Below, piece by piece: positions 1-8,481 of a stretch of 64,000 bases of DNA. A model generated the notes under the pieces. That model saw only the letters and a program-made list of their open reading frames with translations, made no database searches and was not told the DNA's origin. Every line of letters begins with the position of its first letter. The first letter of the stretch is position 1. The stretch spans positions 62,001 to 126,000 of the forward strand of contig NZ_CP136423.1 of NCBI RefSeq assembly GCF_034356035.1. Direction: 5' to 3'. The DNA comes from Blautia hydrogenotrophica DSM 10507. GTDB taxonomy: Bacteria > Bacillota > Clostridia > Lachnospirales > Lachnospiraceae. The translations under genes and the position numbers were made by a program.

Positions 1-191
1 AATTTACGGAAACCGGAGAATTGGAATTCAAGGTGGAAGCTTTGGAGGCGGATGCTTTTTTCGATGAGATTGGAAGCGCATTGAAGATTAAACAGATACA
101 GCGGGAGAAGAGGGAATTTTTGGAGTCTCTGGAATTGTACTATAGAGTTTTCTTCCTTGGGGAAGAAGCGGACAGCGAGGAAGTGGAATGA
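1..191 (+). CDS. C-terminal end of an unidentified protein (partial)
   Basis: An open frame enters from the left edge (codons in phase with base 3) and stops at TGA 189-191, overlapping the dusB start by 4 bases. About 62 residues are visible. They are acidic and end in a helix-like Glu/Lys-rich stretch. I do not recognise the family. The ATGA overlap suggests translational coupling with dusB and one transcript. Confidence 0.6.
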   Translation, partial: FTETGELEFKVEALEADAFFDEIGSALKIKQIQREKREFLESLELYYRVFFLGEEADSEEVE

Positions 192-1150
192 GTCTGCGGA
201 TAGGAACAGTGGTTTTGGACAATCCCCTCATATTGGCACCAATGGCAGGAGTCACAGACCTGCCATTTCGCTTGTTATGTAAAGAGATGGGCGCGGGTCT
301 GCTGTGCATGGAGATGGTAAGTGCCAAGGCCATTTATTATAAGAATAAGAATACAGAGAGCTTAATGGAAATTCATCCGGCGGAGCATCCGGTGTCTTTG
401 CAGCTTTTTGGCTCGGATGCGGATTTGATGGCTCAGATTGCCACTCAGATCGAGGAGCGTCCTTTTGAGATTCTGGACATCAACATGGGATGTCCGGTTC
501 CCAAAGTGGTAAATAACGGGGAAGGCTCCGCGCTTTTGAAAAATCCAAAACTGATTCGGGAGATTGTGACAAAGGTATCTGGTGCGATTCGAAAGCCCCT
601 CACTGTCAAGGTGAGGATAGGCTTTGAGGGCTATCCGGTGGATGTGGTGGAGATCGCGAAAATTATTGAAGATTCGGGAGCAGCGGCAATTGCCGTGCAT
701 GGAAGAACAAGAGAACAGTATTATTCAGGCCATGCGGATTGGGATGCAATCAGGAGAGTAAAGGAGGCAGTTCAGATTCCGGTAATTGGAAATGGAGATG
801 TGGATTCTCCACAGAAGGCAGTTCAACTTCTGGAAGAGACGGGATGTGACGGAATTATGATTGGACGTGCGGCTCAGGGAAATCCATGGATTTTCCGGGA
901 AATCAATCACTGGATGAAGACAGGGGAATTCTTACCAAGGCCAGGACGGTCTCAGATTGTGGAAATGATTTTGAGGCATGCCAGGCTTCAGATTGAATAT
1001 AAAGGTGAGTACACAGGAATTCGGGAGATGAGAAAACATGTGGCCTGGTACACACAGGGTCTGCCCCACTCCGCCAGACTTCGCCGTGAAGTAAATCGGG
1101 TGGAAGCTTATTCTCAATTGGAGGAACTGATGACATCCCTAGTGGATTGA
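188..1150 (+). CDS. dusB: tRNA-dihydrouridine synthase, DusB type
   Basis: A flavin enzyme that reduces uridine to dihydrouridine in the tRNA D-loop. The protein has 320 residues, the usual size. The TIM-barrel signature is clear: LAPMAGVTDLPFR near residues 16-29, the catalytic DINMGCPVPKV motif near residues 96-107, the phosphate-binding VHGRTREQYY segment near residue 169 and GNGDV near residue 201. The ATG overlaps the preceding stop, supporting this start. A dusB-greA-lysS order is known in other Clostridia, which fits a housekeeping context. Here dusB is separated from greA by a palindromic repeat and a new promoter. Confidence 0.95.
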   Translation: MSLRIGTVVLDNPLILAPMAGVTDLPFRLLCKEMGAGLLCMEMVSAKAIYYKNKNTESLMEIHPAEHPVSLQLFGSDADLMAQIATQIEERPFEILDINMGCPVPKVVNNGEGSALLKNPKLIREIVTKVSGAIRKPLTVKVRIGFEGYPVDVVEIAKIIEDSGAAAIAVHGRTREQYYSGHADWDAIRRVKEAVQIPVIGNGDVDSPQKAVQLLEETGCDGIMIGRAAQGNPWIFREINHWMKTGEFLPRPGRSQIVEMILRHARLQIEYKGEYTGIREMRKHVAWYTQGLPHSARLRREVNRVEAYSQLEELMTSLVD

Positions 1151-1181
1151 TTGTGACTGTGAGCGGAGGATTCCTTTTTAT

Positions 1182-1355
1182 GTAACTATTCAGCTATGCG
1201 ACTGATAAGAACAAAAATTCGGAGCAAGCTTGCTTGCAGAGGAATTTTGTTCTTATCAGGCATATGGTGTTTAGCCATAAGCGAGGATTTAGTCGCATAT
1301 GCGGAGATATAAGCTGCGTAGCAGCCAATTCGAGCTGTTATGGCTGAATAGTTAC
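1182..1355. repeat. MITE-like palindromic repeat (about 174 bp)
   Basis: The element is bounded by perfect 13-bp inverted repeats, GTAACTATTCAGC (1182-1194) and GCTGAATAGTTAC (1343-1355). Inside it is a second inverted repeat of about 18 bp (1202-1220 with 1242-1259, one bulged base) around a small GCAAGC/GCTTGC palindrome. It contains no gene. It fills most of the dusB-greA gap (1151-1529). The nested structure suggests a non-autonomous mobile repeat or a structured RNA. No target-site duplication is obvious. Confidence 0.6.
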
Positions 1356-1384
1356 CTTTTTATAGTGTGAAAATGGCTTAAATC

Positions 1385-1413
1385 TTGACATTTCTGGGAG
1401 TTTTCGCTATAAT
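1385..1413 (+). promoter_or_regulatory. Consensus sigma-A promoter of greA-lysS
   Basis: TTGACA at 1385-1390 and TATAAT at 1408-1413 with a 17-base spacer, a perfect housekeeping promoter. Transcription would start near 1420, giving a greA leader of about 110 nt. Confidence 0.85.
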
Positions 1414-1529
1414 ACTGGAATTGCAAATATCTTTAGAAATAAAGAAGAGATGAAGATGAGAGTAGCACAAAAGAAAGAAAATTGACGAGTGTTTTAGATA
1501 TAATGTAAGGAAAGGGAGTTAGCTGAAAA

Positions 1530-2012
1530 ATGGAAGGAAAGAAGAATTTACTCACGTATGCGGGCCTGAAAAATCTGGAAGAAGAGCTGCATGATTTGAA
1601 AGTGGTAAAAAGAAAAGAAGTAGCTCAGAAGATCAAAGAGGCTAGAGAACAAGGAGATTTGTCTGAGAATGCGGAGTACGATGCTGCAAAGGATGAACAG
1701 AGAGATATTGAGGCTCGAATTGAGGAGATTGAAAAAATTCTGAAAAATGCAGAGGTTGTAGTTGAGGACGAAGTAGATTTGGATAAGATTAGCGTCGGCT
1801 GCAAAGTGAAGCTGTACGATTATGAGTATGAAGAGGAGATTGAATTCAAGATCGTAGGTTCCACAGAAGCAAACAGCCTGCAGGGAAAGATTTCTAATGA
1901 GTCTCCTGTAGGGAAAGCTTTGATCGGAGCGAAGGTGGACGACGTAGTCAAAGTTGAGATGCCTGCTGGTATGGTGGAATATAAAGTATTGGAAATTCAG
2001 AGAAACGTCTAA
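1530..2012 (+). CDS. greA: Transcription elongation factor GreA
   Basis: Rescues backtracked RNA polymerase by stimulating transcript cleavage through its secondary channel. The 160 residues match the family length. An N-terminal antiparallel coiled coil (about residues 8-75) carries the acidic tip [16 protein letters not shown] near residues 42-57, followed by the C-terminal FKBP-like domain, which includes [16 protein letters not shown]. The GGGAG ribosome site lies about 12 bases before the ATG. It shares a promoter with lysS, which starts 25 bases downstream. Confidence 0.95.
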   Translation: MEGKKNLLTYAGLKNLEEELHDLKVVKRKEVAQKIKEAREQGDLSENAEYDAAKDEQRDIEARIEEIEKILKNAEVVVEDEVDLDKISVGCKVKLYDYEYEEEIEFKIVGSTEANSLQGKISNESPVGKALIGAKVDDVVKVEMPAGMVEYKVLEIQRNV

Positions 2013-2037
2013 GATAAATATAGAAGGAGTGAAAAGA

Positions 2038-3984
2038 GTGGCAGGACAGAAGAAGCAGGAGCAGGATATTAATCAGTTGTTGAAGGTGCGTAGAGAAAAG
2101 TTGGCGGACCTTCAGGCAAATGGAAAAAACCCATTTGAAATTATGAAATATGACGTCACCCATCACAGCGAAGATATTCGTGAACAGTTCCAAGAGCTGG
2201 AAGGGAAAACCGTATCTGTCGCGGGCAGGATGATGTCAAAACGTGTCATGGGCAAGGCTTCTTTCTGCCATGTTCAGGACCTGAGAGGACAGATTCAGTC
2301 CTATGTAGCCAGAGACAGTCTGGGCGAGGAAGCCTACAAAGAATTTAAGAAGATGGATGTGGGCGATATTGTTGGCATAAAAGGAGAAGTTTTCCGCACA
2401 AAGACCGGAGAAATTTCTATCCATGCCGCGGAGGTTACTCTGTTGTCAAAGAGTCTTCAGGTACTCCCGGAGAAGTATCATGGACTGACAAACACAGATC
2501 TGCGTTATCGCCAGAGATATACAGATTTGATTATGAATCCGGAAGTGAAGGACACTTTTATCAAACGCTCTAAAATCATCAGCAGTATCCGAAAGTATTT
2601 GGATGCACAGGGCTTTATGGAAGTGGAGACTCCGATGCTGGTGGCGAACGCAGGCGGTGCGGCTGCCCGTCCTTTTGAGACTCACTTTAATGCTCTGGAT
2701 GAGGACTTTAAGCTTCGCATATCACTGGAATTATATTTGAAGAGATTGATTGTGGGCGGCATGGAGAGAGTCTATGAGATCGGCCGTGTTTTCCGCAACG
2801 AGGGACTGGATACCCGTCATAACCCGGAGTTTACCTTGATGGAGCTGTACCAGGCTTACACAGATTATCACGGCATGATGGACTTGACGGAGAATTTGTA
2901 CCGTCATGTGGCTCAGGAGGTTCTGGGAACCACCAAGATTACCTATAATGGAATAGAAATGGACTTGGGTAAGCCATTTGAGAGAATCACCATGGTGGAC
3001 GCTGTAAAGAAATATTCTGGTGTGGACTTTAACGAGATTCACACGCTGAAAGAAGCAAGAGCAGTGGCGAAAGAACACCATGTGGAGTATGAGGAGAGGC
3101 ATAAGAAGGGAGATATTCTCAGTCTGTTCTTCGAGGAGTTTGCGGAGGAACATTTGATTCAGCCTACCTTCGTTATGGACCATCCCATCGAGATCTCTCC
3201 GCTGACCAAGAAAAAGCCGGAAAATCCGGAGTATACGGAGAGATTTGAATTCTTTATGAATGGCTGGGAGATGGCGAATGCCTACTCAGAGTTGAATGAC
3301 CCGATTGACCAAAGAGAGAGATTTTTGGCGCAGGAGGAGCTTCTGGCTCAGGGAGATGAAGAGGCAAACCACACAGACGAAGATTTCCTGAACGCGTTGG
3401 AAATCGGAATGCCTCCGACGGGAGGAATCGGTTTTGGAATTGACCGTATGTGTATGTTGCTCACTAATAGTGCTGCAATCAGGGATGTACTTTTATTCCC
3501 AACCATGAAGTCACAGGGCGCTGCAAAGAATGAAGCAAACAATGCGGTACAGTCTGCTCCGGCTGAAAAGACAGTGGAAAAAGTAATTGCTGAAGTGAAA
3601 GAGGCTTATGATTTCTCTAAGGTAGAAGTGGAGCCTTTGTTTGAGGATATGGTGGATTTCGATACCTTCAGCAAGTCGGACTTCCGTGCTGTGAAGGTAA
3701 AAGAATGCGAGGCGGTGCCAAAGAGCAAGAAGCTTCTGAAATTCGTTTTGGATGACGGCAGCGGAGAGGACCGCGTAATTTTAAGCGGAATTCACGACTA
3801 TTATGAGCCGGAAGAGCTGGTTGGGAAGACCTTGATTGCGATCGTGAACCTACCGCCGAGGAAGATGATGGGAATTGATTCCTGCGGTATGATTATCTCA
3901 GCGACCCACCTTGTGGAAGGAAGAGAAGGGCTGAACCTGCTGATGGTGGATGACCGGATTCCGGCGGGAGCGAAGTTGTATTGA
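2038..3984 (+). CDS. lysS: Lysyl-tRNA synthetase (class II) with C-terminal tRNA-binding domain
   Basis: Charges tRNA-Lys. I chose GTG 2038 because it follows a good AAGGAG site; longer in-frame starts run into greA. The 648 residues exceed the usual ~500. An OB-fold anticodon domain (about residues 55-165) is followed by the class II core with motif 2 ([17 protein letters not shown], about residue 261) and motif 3 ([10 protein letters not shown] near residue 462). An extra ~110-residue C-terminal domain (from about residue 540) resembles Trbp111/EMAPII and the MetRS C-terminus (DFRAVKV, SGIHDYY). Such a fusion should strengthen tRNA binding. A low-complexity linker (about residues 505-530) joins the parts. 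Confidence 0.93.
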   Translation: MAGQKKQEQDINQLLKVRREKLADLQANGKNPFEIMKYDVTHHSEDIREQFQELEGKTVSVAGRMMSKRVMGKASFCHVQDLRGQIQSYVARDSLGEEAYKEFKKMDVGDIVGIKGEVFRTKTGEISIHAAEVTLLSKSLQVLPEKYHGLTNTDLRYRQRYTDLIMNPEVKDTFIKRSKIISSIRKYLDAQGFMEVETPMLVANAGGAAARPFETHFNALDEDFKLRISLELYLKRLIVGGMERVYEIGRVFRNEGLDTRHNPEFTLMELYQAYTDYHGMMDLTENLYRHVAQEVLGTTKITYNGIEMDLGKPFERITMVDAVKKYSGVDFNEIHTLKEARAVAKEHHVEYEERHKKGDILSLFFEEFAEEHLIQPTFVMDHPIEISPLTKKKPENPEYTERFEFFMNGWEMANAYSELNDPIDQRERFLAQEELLAQGDEEANHTDEDFLNALEIGMPPTGGIGFGIDRMCMLLTNSAAIRDVLLFPTMKSQGAAKNEANNAVQSAPAEKTVEKVIAEVKEAYDFSKVEVEPLFEDMVDFDTFSKSDFRAVKVKECEAVPKSKKLLKFVLDDGSGEDRVILSGIHDYYEPEELVGKTLIAIVNLPPRKMMGIDSCGMIISATHLVEGREGLNLLMVDDRIPAGAKLY

Positions 3985-4002
3985 TTCTGAAAAAAGAATA
4001 AG

Positions 4003-4032
4003 ACAGCCGGGAGCGAGAAAGTTCCCGGCTGT
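4003..4032. terminator. Hairpin at the end of lysS
   Basis: A 10-bp GC-rich stem (ACAGCCGGGA at 4003-4012 with TCCCGGCTGT at 4023-4032). The T-rich tract lies on the minus-strand side, so it may mainly stop leftward transcripts from the precursor genes. It could also protect the lysS 3' end. Confidence 0.6.
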
Positions 4033-4038
4033 GATGAA

Positions 4039-4081
4039 AAAACCTTGAGATGCCTTTGAAAATCAGGCAAATCAAGGTTTT
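4039..4081. terminator. Bidirectional terminator between lysS and the RiPP precursors
   Basis: A stem pairs AAAACCTTGA (4039-4048) with TCAAGGTTTT (4072-4081), with an inner TGCCT/AGGCA pairing. T-runs flank it on both strands, so it can end both lysS and the leftward precursor operon. Confidence 0.75.
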
Positions 4082-4088
4082 TATTAGT

Positions 4089-4397
4089 TTACCATCTTCT
4101 ATTCGTGACAGTATTTACAAATCCGCCAACGGATGCGGTGGCGCCGCAGACGCCAAGTATGGCCATAACGGTTGCGGAGATTGCGAAACCTCCGGCAACA
4201 TTTTCCAATTCATCCTCCTGCAGTTCTTCAGATGCTTTTGCAGCAAGCATTTTTTGCAGGCAAAGAATATCATCGATGGATAAATCCAGATTTTTTTCTT
4301 TTAAAGCAGTTTTTACTTCTTCAGCAGTTTCACATTCCAAAAGTGAATTTACAAAAACTTCGTCAGAAAAAATATCTTTGATTAACGCTTCGTTCAT
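4089..4397 (-). CDS. Nif11-type RiPP precursor peptide 2
   Basis: A 102-residue precursor. I chose ATG 4397 (MNEALIKDIF) because it follows AGGAAGGTGG; a GTG three codons upstream is also possible. The leader (about residues 1-70) is Nif11-like, acidic and helical, and nearly parallel to that of the adjacent precursor. It ends in ENVAGG, a double-glycine site for a C39 peptidase. The core is hydrophobic, with one Cys, small residues and a basic end, NTVTNRRW. No lanthionine-type Ser/Cys pattern is evident. The two adjacent Arg residues near the C-terminus are candidate substrates for the locus arginase-like enzyme. The gene starts just after the stop of precursor 1, so the two are co-transcribed. 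Confidence 0.88.
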   Translation of the reverse strand: MNEALIKDIFSDEVFVNSLLECETAEEVKTALKEKNLDLSIDDILCLQKMLAAKASEELQEDELENVAGGFAISATVMAILGVCGATASVGGFVNTVTNRRW

Positions 4398-4399
4398 GA

Positions 4400-4711
4400 T
4401 TACCACCTTCCTCTTGTAAAGGTATGTACAAAGGTACCACCACTGGCTGTCGCACCGATAACACCGGCGATGGCAGAAACGATTCCGGCTGTAATCGCGA
4501 AACCTCCGGCAACATTTTCCATCTCATCTTCGGATAGTTCTCCGTTTTCCTGTGAGGTAAGTGTTTTCTGAATTTTTAAGATGTCGTCGATGGATAAATC
4601 CAGGCCTTTTTCTTTTAAGGCAGCCTGAACCTCTTCTGCGGTCTCCATTTCGGATAAAGATTTAAGAAAGGCTTCATCGGAAAAAATTTCTTTGATTAAT
4701 GCTTCGTTCAT
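4400..4711 (-). CDS. Nif11-type RiPP precursor peptide 1
   Basis: A 103-residue precursor preceded by AAGGAG. The leader begins MNEALIKEIFSDEAF and ends ELSEDEMENVAGG, the Nif11 leader with a double-glycine cleavage site. The core (about 33 residues) is rich in Ala, Gly, Ile and Val and ends HTFTRGRW. Precursors 1 and 2 share the leader closely and keep the pattern Thr, x, Arg, x or Arg, Trp at the end. It is transcribed divergently from the radical SAM gene, from the intergenic region 4712-4868. Both the leader type and the GG motif match the C39 exporter encoded 9 kb away. Confidence 0.9.
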   Translation of the reverse strand: MNEALIKEIFSDEAFLKSLSEMETAEEVQAALKEKGLDLSIDDILKIQKTLTSQENGELSEDEMENVAGGFAITAGIVSAIAGVIGATASGGTFVHTFTRGRW

Positions 4712-4784
4712 AATTATTCTCCTTATAATACTAAAGATGTTTTTATATAAGTTACGTACTCTAATACACGAAAATACAAAAAAC

Positions 4785-4809
4785 GTTACAAAATTTGAGA
4801 AAATGTAAC
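4785..4809. promoter_or_regulatory. Palindrome in the divergent promoter region
   Basis: GTTACA (4785-4790) and TGTAAC (4804-4809) form an interrupted palindrome in the AT-rich region between the leftward precursors and the rightward maturase gene. Flanking A- and T-runs extend the symmetry. It may be an operator shared by both directions, or a weak terminator. Confidence 0.4.
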
Positions 4810-4868
4810 ATTTTTTTTGGTGCGGTGTATTAATTAATGAAACCTGTATGAATTAAAGGAGAAAATGC

Positions 4869-6746
4869 GTGGCAAAGATAAAAGAATTTATAGAATATTT
4901 GAGCGCGGAAGAGTATACGGGACTGTTTCGTGAAGCATGTGAAAAAGGATGGGAGAATATCAAAGACCAGTATGGAGATTTGGATGTAAGAGAAACCATA
5001 CAAGAAGTACATTTGGCACAGAAAGAGAGAACTTGTGATTACTCCATAAAAGTCGAAATGGAAAAAGATCCCCATATGAAAGAATACTGGCTGGAACTGG
5101 ACGATACGGCTTGTGGAAAGCTGCCTATTGAACCTTGTTGGTTTGTAGACGCTCAAAAGGCTGTGCCCGGAGAAAAAAATGACTGGATCTATGAGCGGGT
5201 GTTTCGAAAGAAATTGACAGAAGAAGAGATTCAGAGTATTCGACCAATGTTAGATATCTGCATTGGCCTTTTAAAAGGAAAGAATGAAAGTTTGTTTCAA
5301 CTAGGGATTATGGAGGGAAGAGGGGAAAAATCCGTTCGTCTGTTTACCAGTGAATTGAGTAAGAATGATTTTCTAGAATATCTCAGAGAATTGAAATGGG
5401 AAGGAAATATTGAAGAATTAGAAAAATGGCTCACAAAACTGGAACCTTACGCAGAGAGAAAACAGTTTATTTTGGATTTCGACGTGTTTTCGAGAGGGAT
5501 TTCCGAAAAGATAGGGATTAATTTTGGAACTCGAAATAAAAAAGAAAGTACGGTCACAGAATTTCTTGATTTTTTGGTGAAAAACAAGCTCTGTCTGGAA
5601 TCAAAAGCAGAAGATGTCAAGCGATGGATTCAAAGGTATCCTTCACACACCCCGTTTATAGAAAATGATATCTCACATTTTAAGCTTCCCTTTGCGGACG
5701 GAAGAGTCACAGATGCGAAGGCCTATTTGCGGCAGGGGACGATTCCCTATGTGGAGCCGCTGGTCTATGAGACTCCGTGTCTGATGAATCTGGAACTGAC
5801 GACGAAATGTCCACTCAGATGTCCTCAGTGTTATTGCACTCTGGAAGGAGGAAAAGACCTGCCCCTGGAGTTGGCAGAACATTGGATAAGAGAAGCTGAA
5901 AAAGCGAAGGTGCAGACCATTAATTTAAGCGGCGGTGAGACCATGTGTTACCCGCATATTCATGAAGTAGTACGAAGCGTTGCAGAGAAGGGAATGGAAC
6001 CTAATATTGCGGTGTCGGGATATCGTTTTACGAAATCGGAGTTGGAGCAGTTTATTCAGGATGGAATCGGGGAAATCTGTGTTTCCTTAAATGCTCCGTC
6101 CAGAGAGAAAAACAGTCTGACAAGGGATGGGTTTGATCTTGCGGTTCGGGCATTGGAAGTGCTGAAAGAGGGCAGATTTCCCAGGACGTGTATCAACTGG
6201 GTGATGCACAACAGCAATGCGGATACTTTTTCGGAGATGCTGAAGCTAGCGGAGGATTATCGAGTGAGCGCGATCGCGGTCATGGTATTTAAACCGGACG
6301 CGGCGAATCAAAGGAAAAGTCTGCCCACTGTGGAACAGATGAAGACGGTGTCATCCGTGATAAAAAGATATAAAGGCCCTGTGAAAATTGAGATAGAGAG
6401 CTGCTTTTCCCAGATGCGAGCCCTCGTGGGAAAGACTTTTTTCTTCAACAAAAACGTGGGAGTCACGCGGGGCTGTGGAGCAGGAAGAGATGCCGTTTCG
6501 ATTACCGTGGATGGGGAAATTACTCCCTGCAGACATATTGAAATTGAGGAAAATACAAAAGACTTAATGGAGTACTGGAAAACTTCGTCAACGGTGCAAA
6601 AGCTGAGAACTGTGGAAGAAAGAATGGAAGAACCCTGTTCCGCCTGTAGTCTTCGCAGAAACTGCCTTCCGTGTATGGCAGTAAATCTAAAGATGAATAA
6701 AGCTTTATATATGGGTGAAAATACCTGTGAATTATGGAGGGATTGA
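4869..6746 (+). CDS. Radical SAM/SPASM RiPP maturase (Nif11-class)
   Basis: A 625-residue protein. GTG 4869 follows AAAGGAG. The N-terminal ~300 residues are helical and probably bind the precursor leader; I see no certain RRE fold. The radical SAM core starts with CX3CX2C in KCPLRCPQC (Cys314, 318, 321) and continues with SGGE near residue 355. A SPASM-type C-terminus has many Cys (RGCGAGRD, TPCRH, EEPCSACSLRRNCLPC) for auxiliary Fe-S clusters. Enzymes of this type install epimerisations, thioethers or C-C crosslinks in peptides; which one is not readable here. Its position beside two Nif11 precursors makes them the likely substrates. The IPP isomerase gene starts 1 base after the stop codon. 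Confidence 0.88.
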   Translation: MAKIKEFIEYLSAEEYTGLFREACEKGWENIKDQYGDLDVRETIQEVHLAQKERTCDYSIKVEMEKDPHMKEYWLELDDTACGKLPIEPCWFVDAQKAVPGEKNDWIYERVFRKKLTEEEIQSIRPMLDICIGLLKGKNESLFQLGIMEGRGEKSVRLFTSELSKNDFLEYLRELKWEGNIEELEKWLTKLEPYAERKQFILDFDVFSRGISEKIGINFGTRNKKESTVTEFLDFLVKNKLCLESKAEDVKRWIQRYPSHTPFIENDISHFKLPFADGRVTDAKAYLRQGTIPYVEPLVYETPCLMNLELTTKCPLRCPQCYCTLEGGKDLPLELAEHWIREAEKAKVQTINLSGGETMCYPHIHEVVRSVAEKGMEPNIAVSGYRFTKSELEQFIQDGIGEICVSLNAPSREKNSLTRDGFDLAVRALEVLKEGRFPRTCINWVMHNSNADTFSEMLKLAEDYRVSAIAVMVFKPDAANQRKSLPTVEQMKTVSSVIKRYKGPVKIEIESCFSQMRALVGKTFFFNKNVGVTRGCGAGRDAVSITVDGEITPCRHIEIEENTKDLMEYWKTSSTVQKLRTVEERMEEPCSACSLRRNCLPCMAVNLKMNKALYMGENTCELWRD

Positions 6747-6747
6747 T

Positions 6748-7275
6748 ATGGAAGACAGAGTGATATTAGTAGACATTTTTGATAATCAAATCGGTTCCGG
6801 GGAGAAAATGAGAGTGCACAGAGAAGGAAGGTTGCATCGCGCTTTTTCGGTGTTTTTGTATGATGGCAGGAAAATGCTGATTCAGCAAAGAAATCCGGAG
6901 AAATATCATTCCGGAGGGCTTTGGGCAAATGCCTGCTGTTCCCACCCAAGAGACCGGGAGACGCTGGAAGAAGCCGTGGACAGAAGAATGTCGGAAGAAC
7001 TGGGAATTCAGCCTGAGGTTCGGGAAATTGACAGCTTCGTTTACCGTGCAGTGTATGGCGATGGATTGTCAGAATATGAGTATGACCATGTATTTTTGGG
7101 AAAATACCGAGGAGAAGTACAGGCAAATCCAGATGAAATCAGCGAAGTAAGGTGGGTGGAATTGGATGAGCTGTCCAGAGATCTTCAGATGCATCCTGAA
7201 AAATATTGCGCCTGGTTTTTAATCGCAGCGCCGAAGGTTATCAAAAAAATTCAAGAAGAATGGGAAGATAAGTAG
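6748..7275 (+). CDS. idi: Isopentenyl-diphosphate delta-isomerase, type I (Nudix)
   Basis: Interconverts IPP and DMAPP. ATG 6748 follows GGAGGG. The 175 residues match type I IDI. The active-site Cys lies in ANACCSHPR (residues 60-68), a Nudix-like EEAVDRRMSEELG segment follows at about residues 74-86, and the catalytic acidic pair lies in SEYEYDHVFLG near residue 110. The gene sits 1 base after the maturase stop and 8 bases before the UPF0489 gene, so it belongs to the operon. No prenyltransferase is visible nearby, so its role in the RiPP locus is unclear. It could be a passenger or a re-purposed Nudix enzyme. Confidence 0.85.
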   Translation: MEDRVILVDIFDNQIGSGEKMRVHREGRLHRAFSVFLYDGRKMLIQQRNPEKYHSGGLWANACCSHPRDRETLEEAVDRRMSEELGIQPEVREIDSFVYRAVYGDGLSEYEYDHVFLGKYRGEVQANPDEISEVRWVELDELSRDLQMHPEKYCAWFLIAAPKVIKKIQEEWEDK

Positions 7276-7283
7276 GAAAATTT

Positions 7284-8183
7284 ATGAGTAAAATACCTGT
7301 ATATATCATGGAAGAGCATCATGAAGCTTTTTATTACTGGAATTATTTTATAGAGTGCGGACTGATACCACCGAAGCACAATTACTTGCTGCATATAGAT
7401 CATCATGATGATATGGAAGCGGGCGGATATGACTGGGATTTTCGGATTCCCTGGGAGTCTCTCGAACAGATCAGGACGTTTACCTATGAAAAACTGGGGA
7501 TTGCAGATTTTATTACGCCTGCCTTATATCAGGGGATTTTTGATACCGTTCATATAATGAAAAATCTGCTTCCCAAACCGTGCACAGAGATGGAATTTTT
7601 TGTACAGCGTGTGGGAAAAGGCCATCTCAGGCAGGGAAAGTATATTCCATTTGTTCACAGTGGATATAAAAGAGAGAAAAATCCAGATTACAGTTTTTAT
7701 ACGCTCAGAGAAAACGGTCTAAATGATTGGACGGAACGAGAAAGAAGTGTGGTTTTGGATCTGGATTTAGATTATTTTTGTTGGGATGATTCCCTGAGCA
7801 CGGCGGGTGTGAAACAGATGGAGATTACAAGAGAAGCTTATGAGGAGTATTGGGAAAATCTCTATCATCCGTTTCGGATTCTTCCCAAAAGGCTGATGCA
7901 GGCGAAAGAAAAGGATGGAAGATATTATCTGGAATATCGGGAGTTTGTGAAACCGGATGCGAAGCCGGATAAAGAGAGGATAAAAAACAGAATTAACCAT
8001 TTGCTGGACTGGCTGGAAACGGAAAAGATCAAGATAGCAGTGGTTGACATATGCAGGTCCAGGTATTCAGGTTATCTGAATAATGAAATTTTTCCTTGGG
8101 TCGAGGAGGAATTTTTGAAAAAGTTGGGTGAAAGAACAGATTATGTAAGGAGAGAAATTGGGAGAAATGAAGATAACAAATAG
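7284..8183 (+). CDS. UPF0489 family protein, probable peptide arginase
   Basis: A 299-residue protein of the UPF0489 family, which includes the RiPP enzyme OspR that turns peptide arginine into ornithine. Visible metal-ligand motifs are EEHHEAFYYW (residues 10-19), HIDHHDDME (residues 37-45) and a second acidic motif LDLDLDYFCWDD near residues 157-168. These resemble the Mn-binding HxDxH and DxD elements of ureohydrolases. The precursor cores carry Arg near their C-termini, which gives a plausible substrate. The gene starts 8 bases after idi, and its end overlaps the STAS gene. The family assignment is good; the reaction is inferred from family and context. Confidence 0.82.
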   Translation: MSKIPVYIMEEHHEAFYYWNYFIECGLIPPKHNYLLHIDHHDDMEAGGYDWDFRIPWESLEQIRTFTYEKLGIADFITPALYQGIFDTVHIMKNLLPKPCTEMEFFVQRVGKGHLRQGKYIPFVHSGYKREKNPDYSFYTLRENGLNDWTERERSVVLDLDLDYFCWDDSLSTAGVKQMEITREAYEEYWENLYHPFRILPKRLMQAKEKDGRYYLEYREFVKPDAKPDKERIKNRINHLLDWLETEKIKIAVVDICRSRYSGYLNNEIFPWVEEEFLKKLGERTDYVRREIGRNEDNK

Positions 8184-8466
8184 AAAAAATGATTTGGGAG
8201 TGGTTCTTCAGGTGGAAGGAAGAATCGACACTTATACGGCAGAGACATTTGAGCAGGCGCTCTTAGAGCTTTTGGAAAAGGAGTCAGTGGTGACAGTCGA
8301 TTTTGAGGATGTGGAATATGTGTCCAGTGCAGGCCTGCGCGCGCTGCTGAATGGACAGAAAAAAGCAAACAGTCAGGGAAAAGAGATGATCTGTGTCAAT
8401 ATCAATGAGACGGTGGAAGAAGTTCTGGAGATGACAGGCTTTATTGATATTTTAACGATTGAATAA
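8167..8466 (+). CDS. STAS-domain anti-sigma factor antagonist
   Basis: A 99-residue single-domain protein of the SpoIIAA/RsbV type. The phosphorylatable serine lies in EYVSSAGLRAL (Ser53/Ser54). In this family the unphosphorylated form binds the anti-sigma kinase and frees the sigma factor. ATG 8167 overlaps the UPF0489 3' end; a TTG at 8158 with a better-spaced AAGGAG is an alternative start. The next gene encodes the matching kinase, and the PP2C phosphatase and sigma factor lie downstream. Confidence 0.88.
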   Translation: MKITNRKNDLGVVLQVEGRIDTYTAETFEQALLELLEKESVVTVDFEDVEYVSSAGLRALLNGQKKANSQGKEMICVNINETVEEVLEMTGFIDILTIE

Positions 8467-8481
8467 AGTGTGGGACAAAGG

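Noticed and set aside
4050..4419. Plus-strand open frames over the precursor genes
   Set aside because: They lie opposite two clear Nif11 precursors and lack ribosome sites or recognisable motifs.
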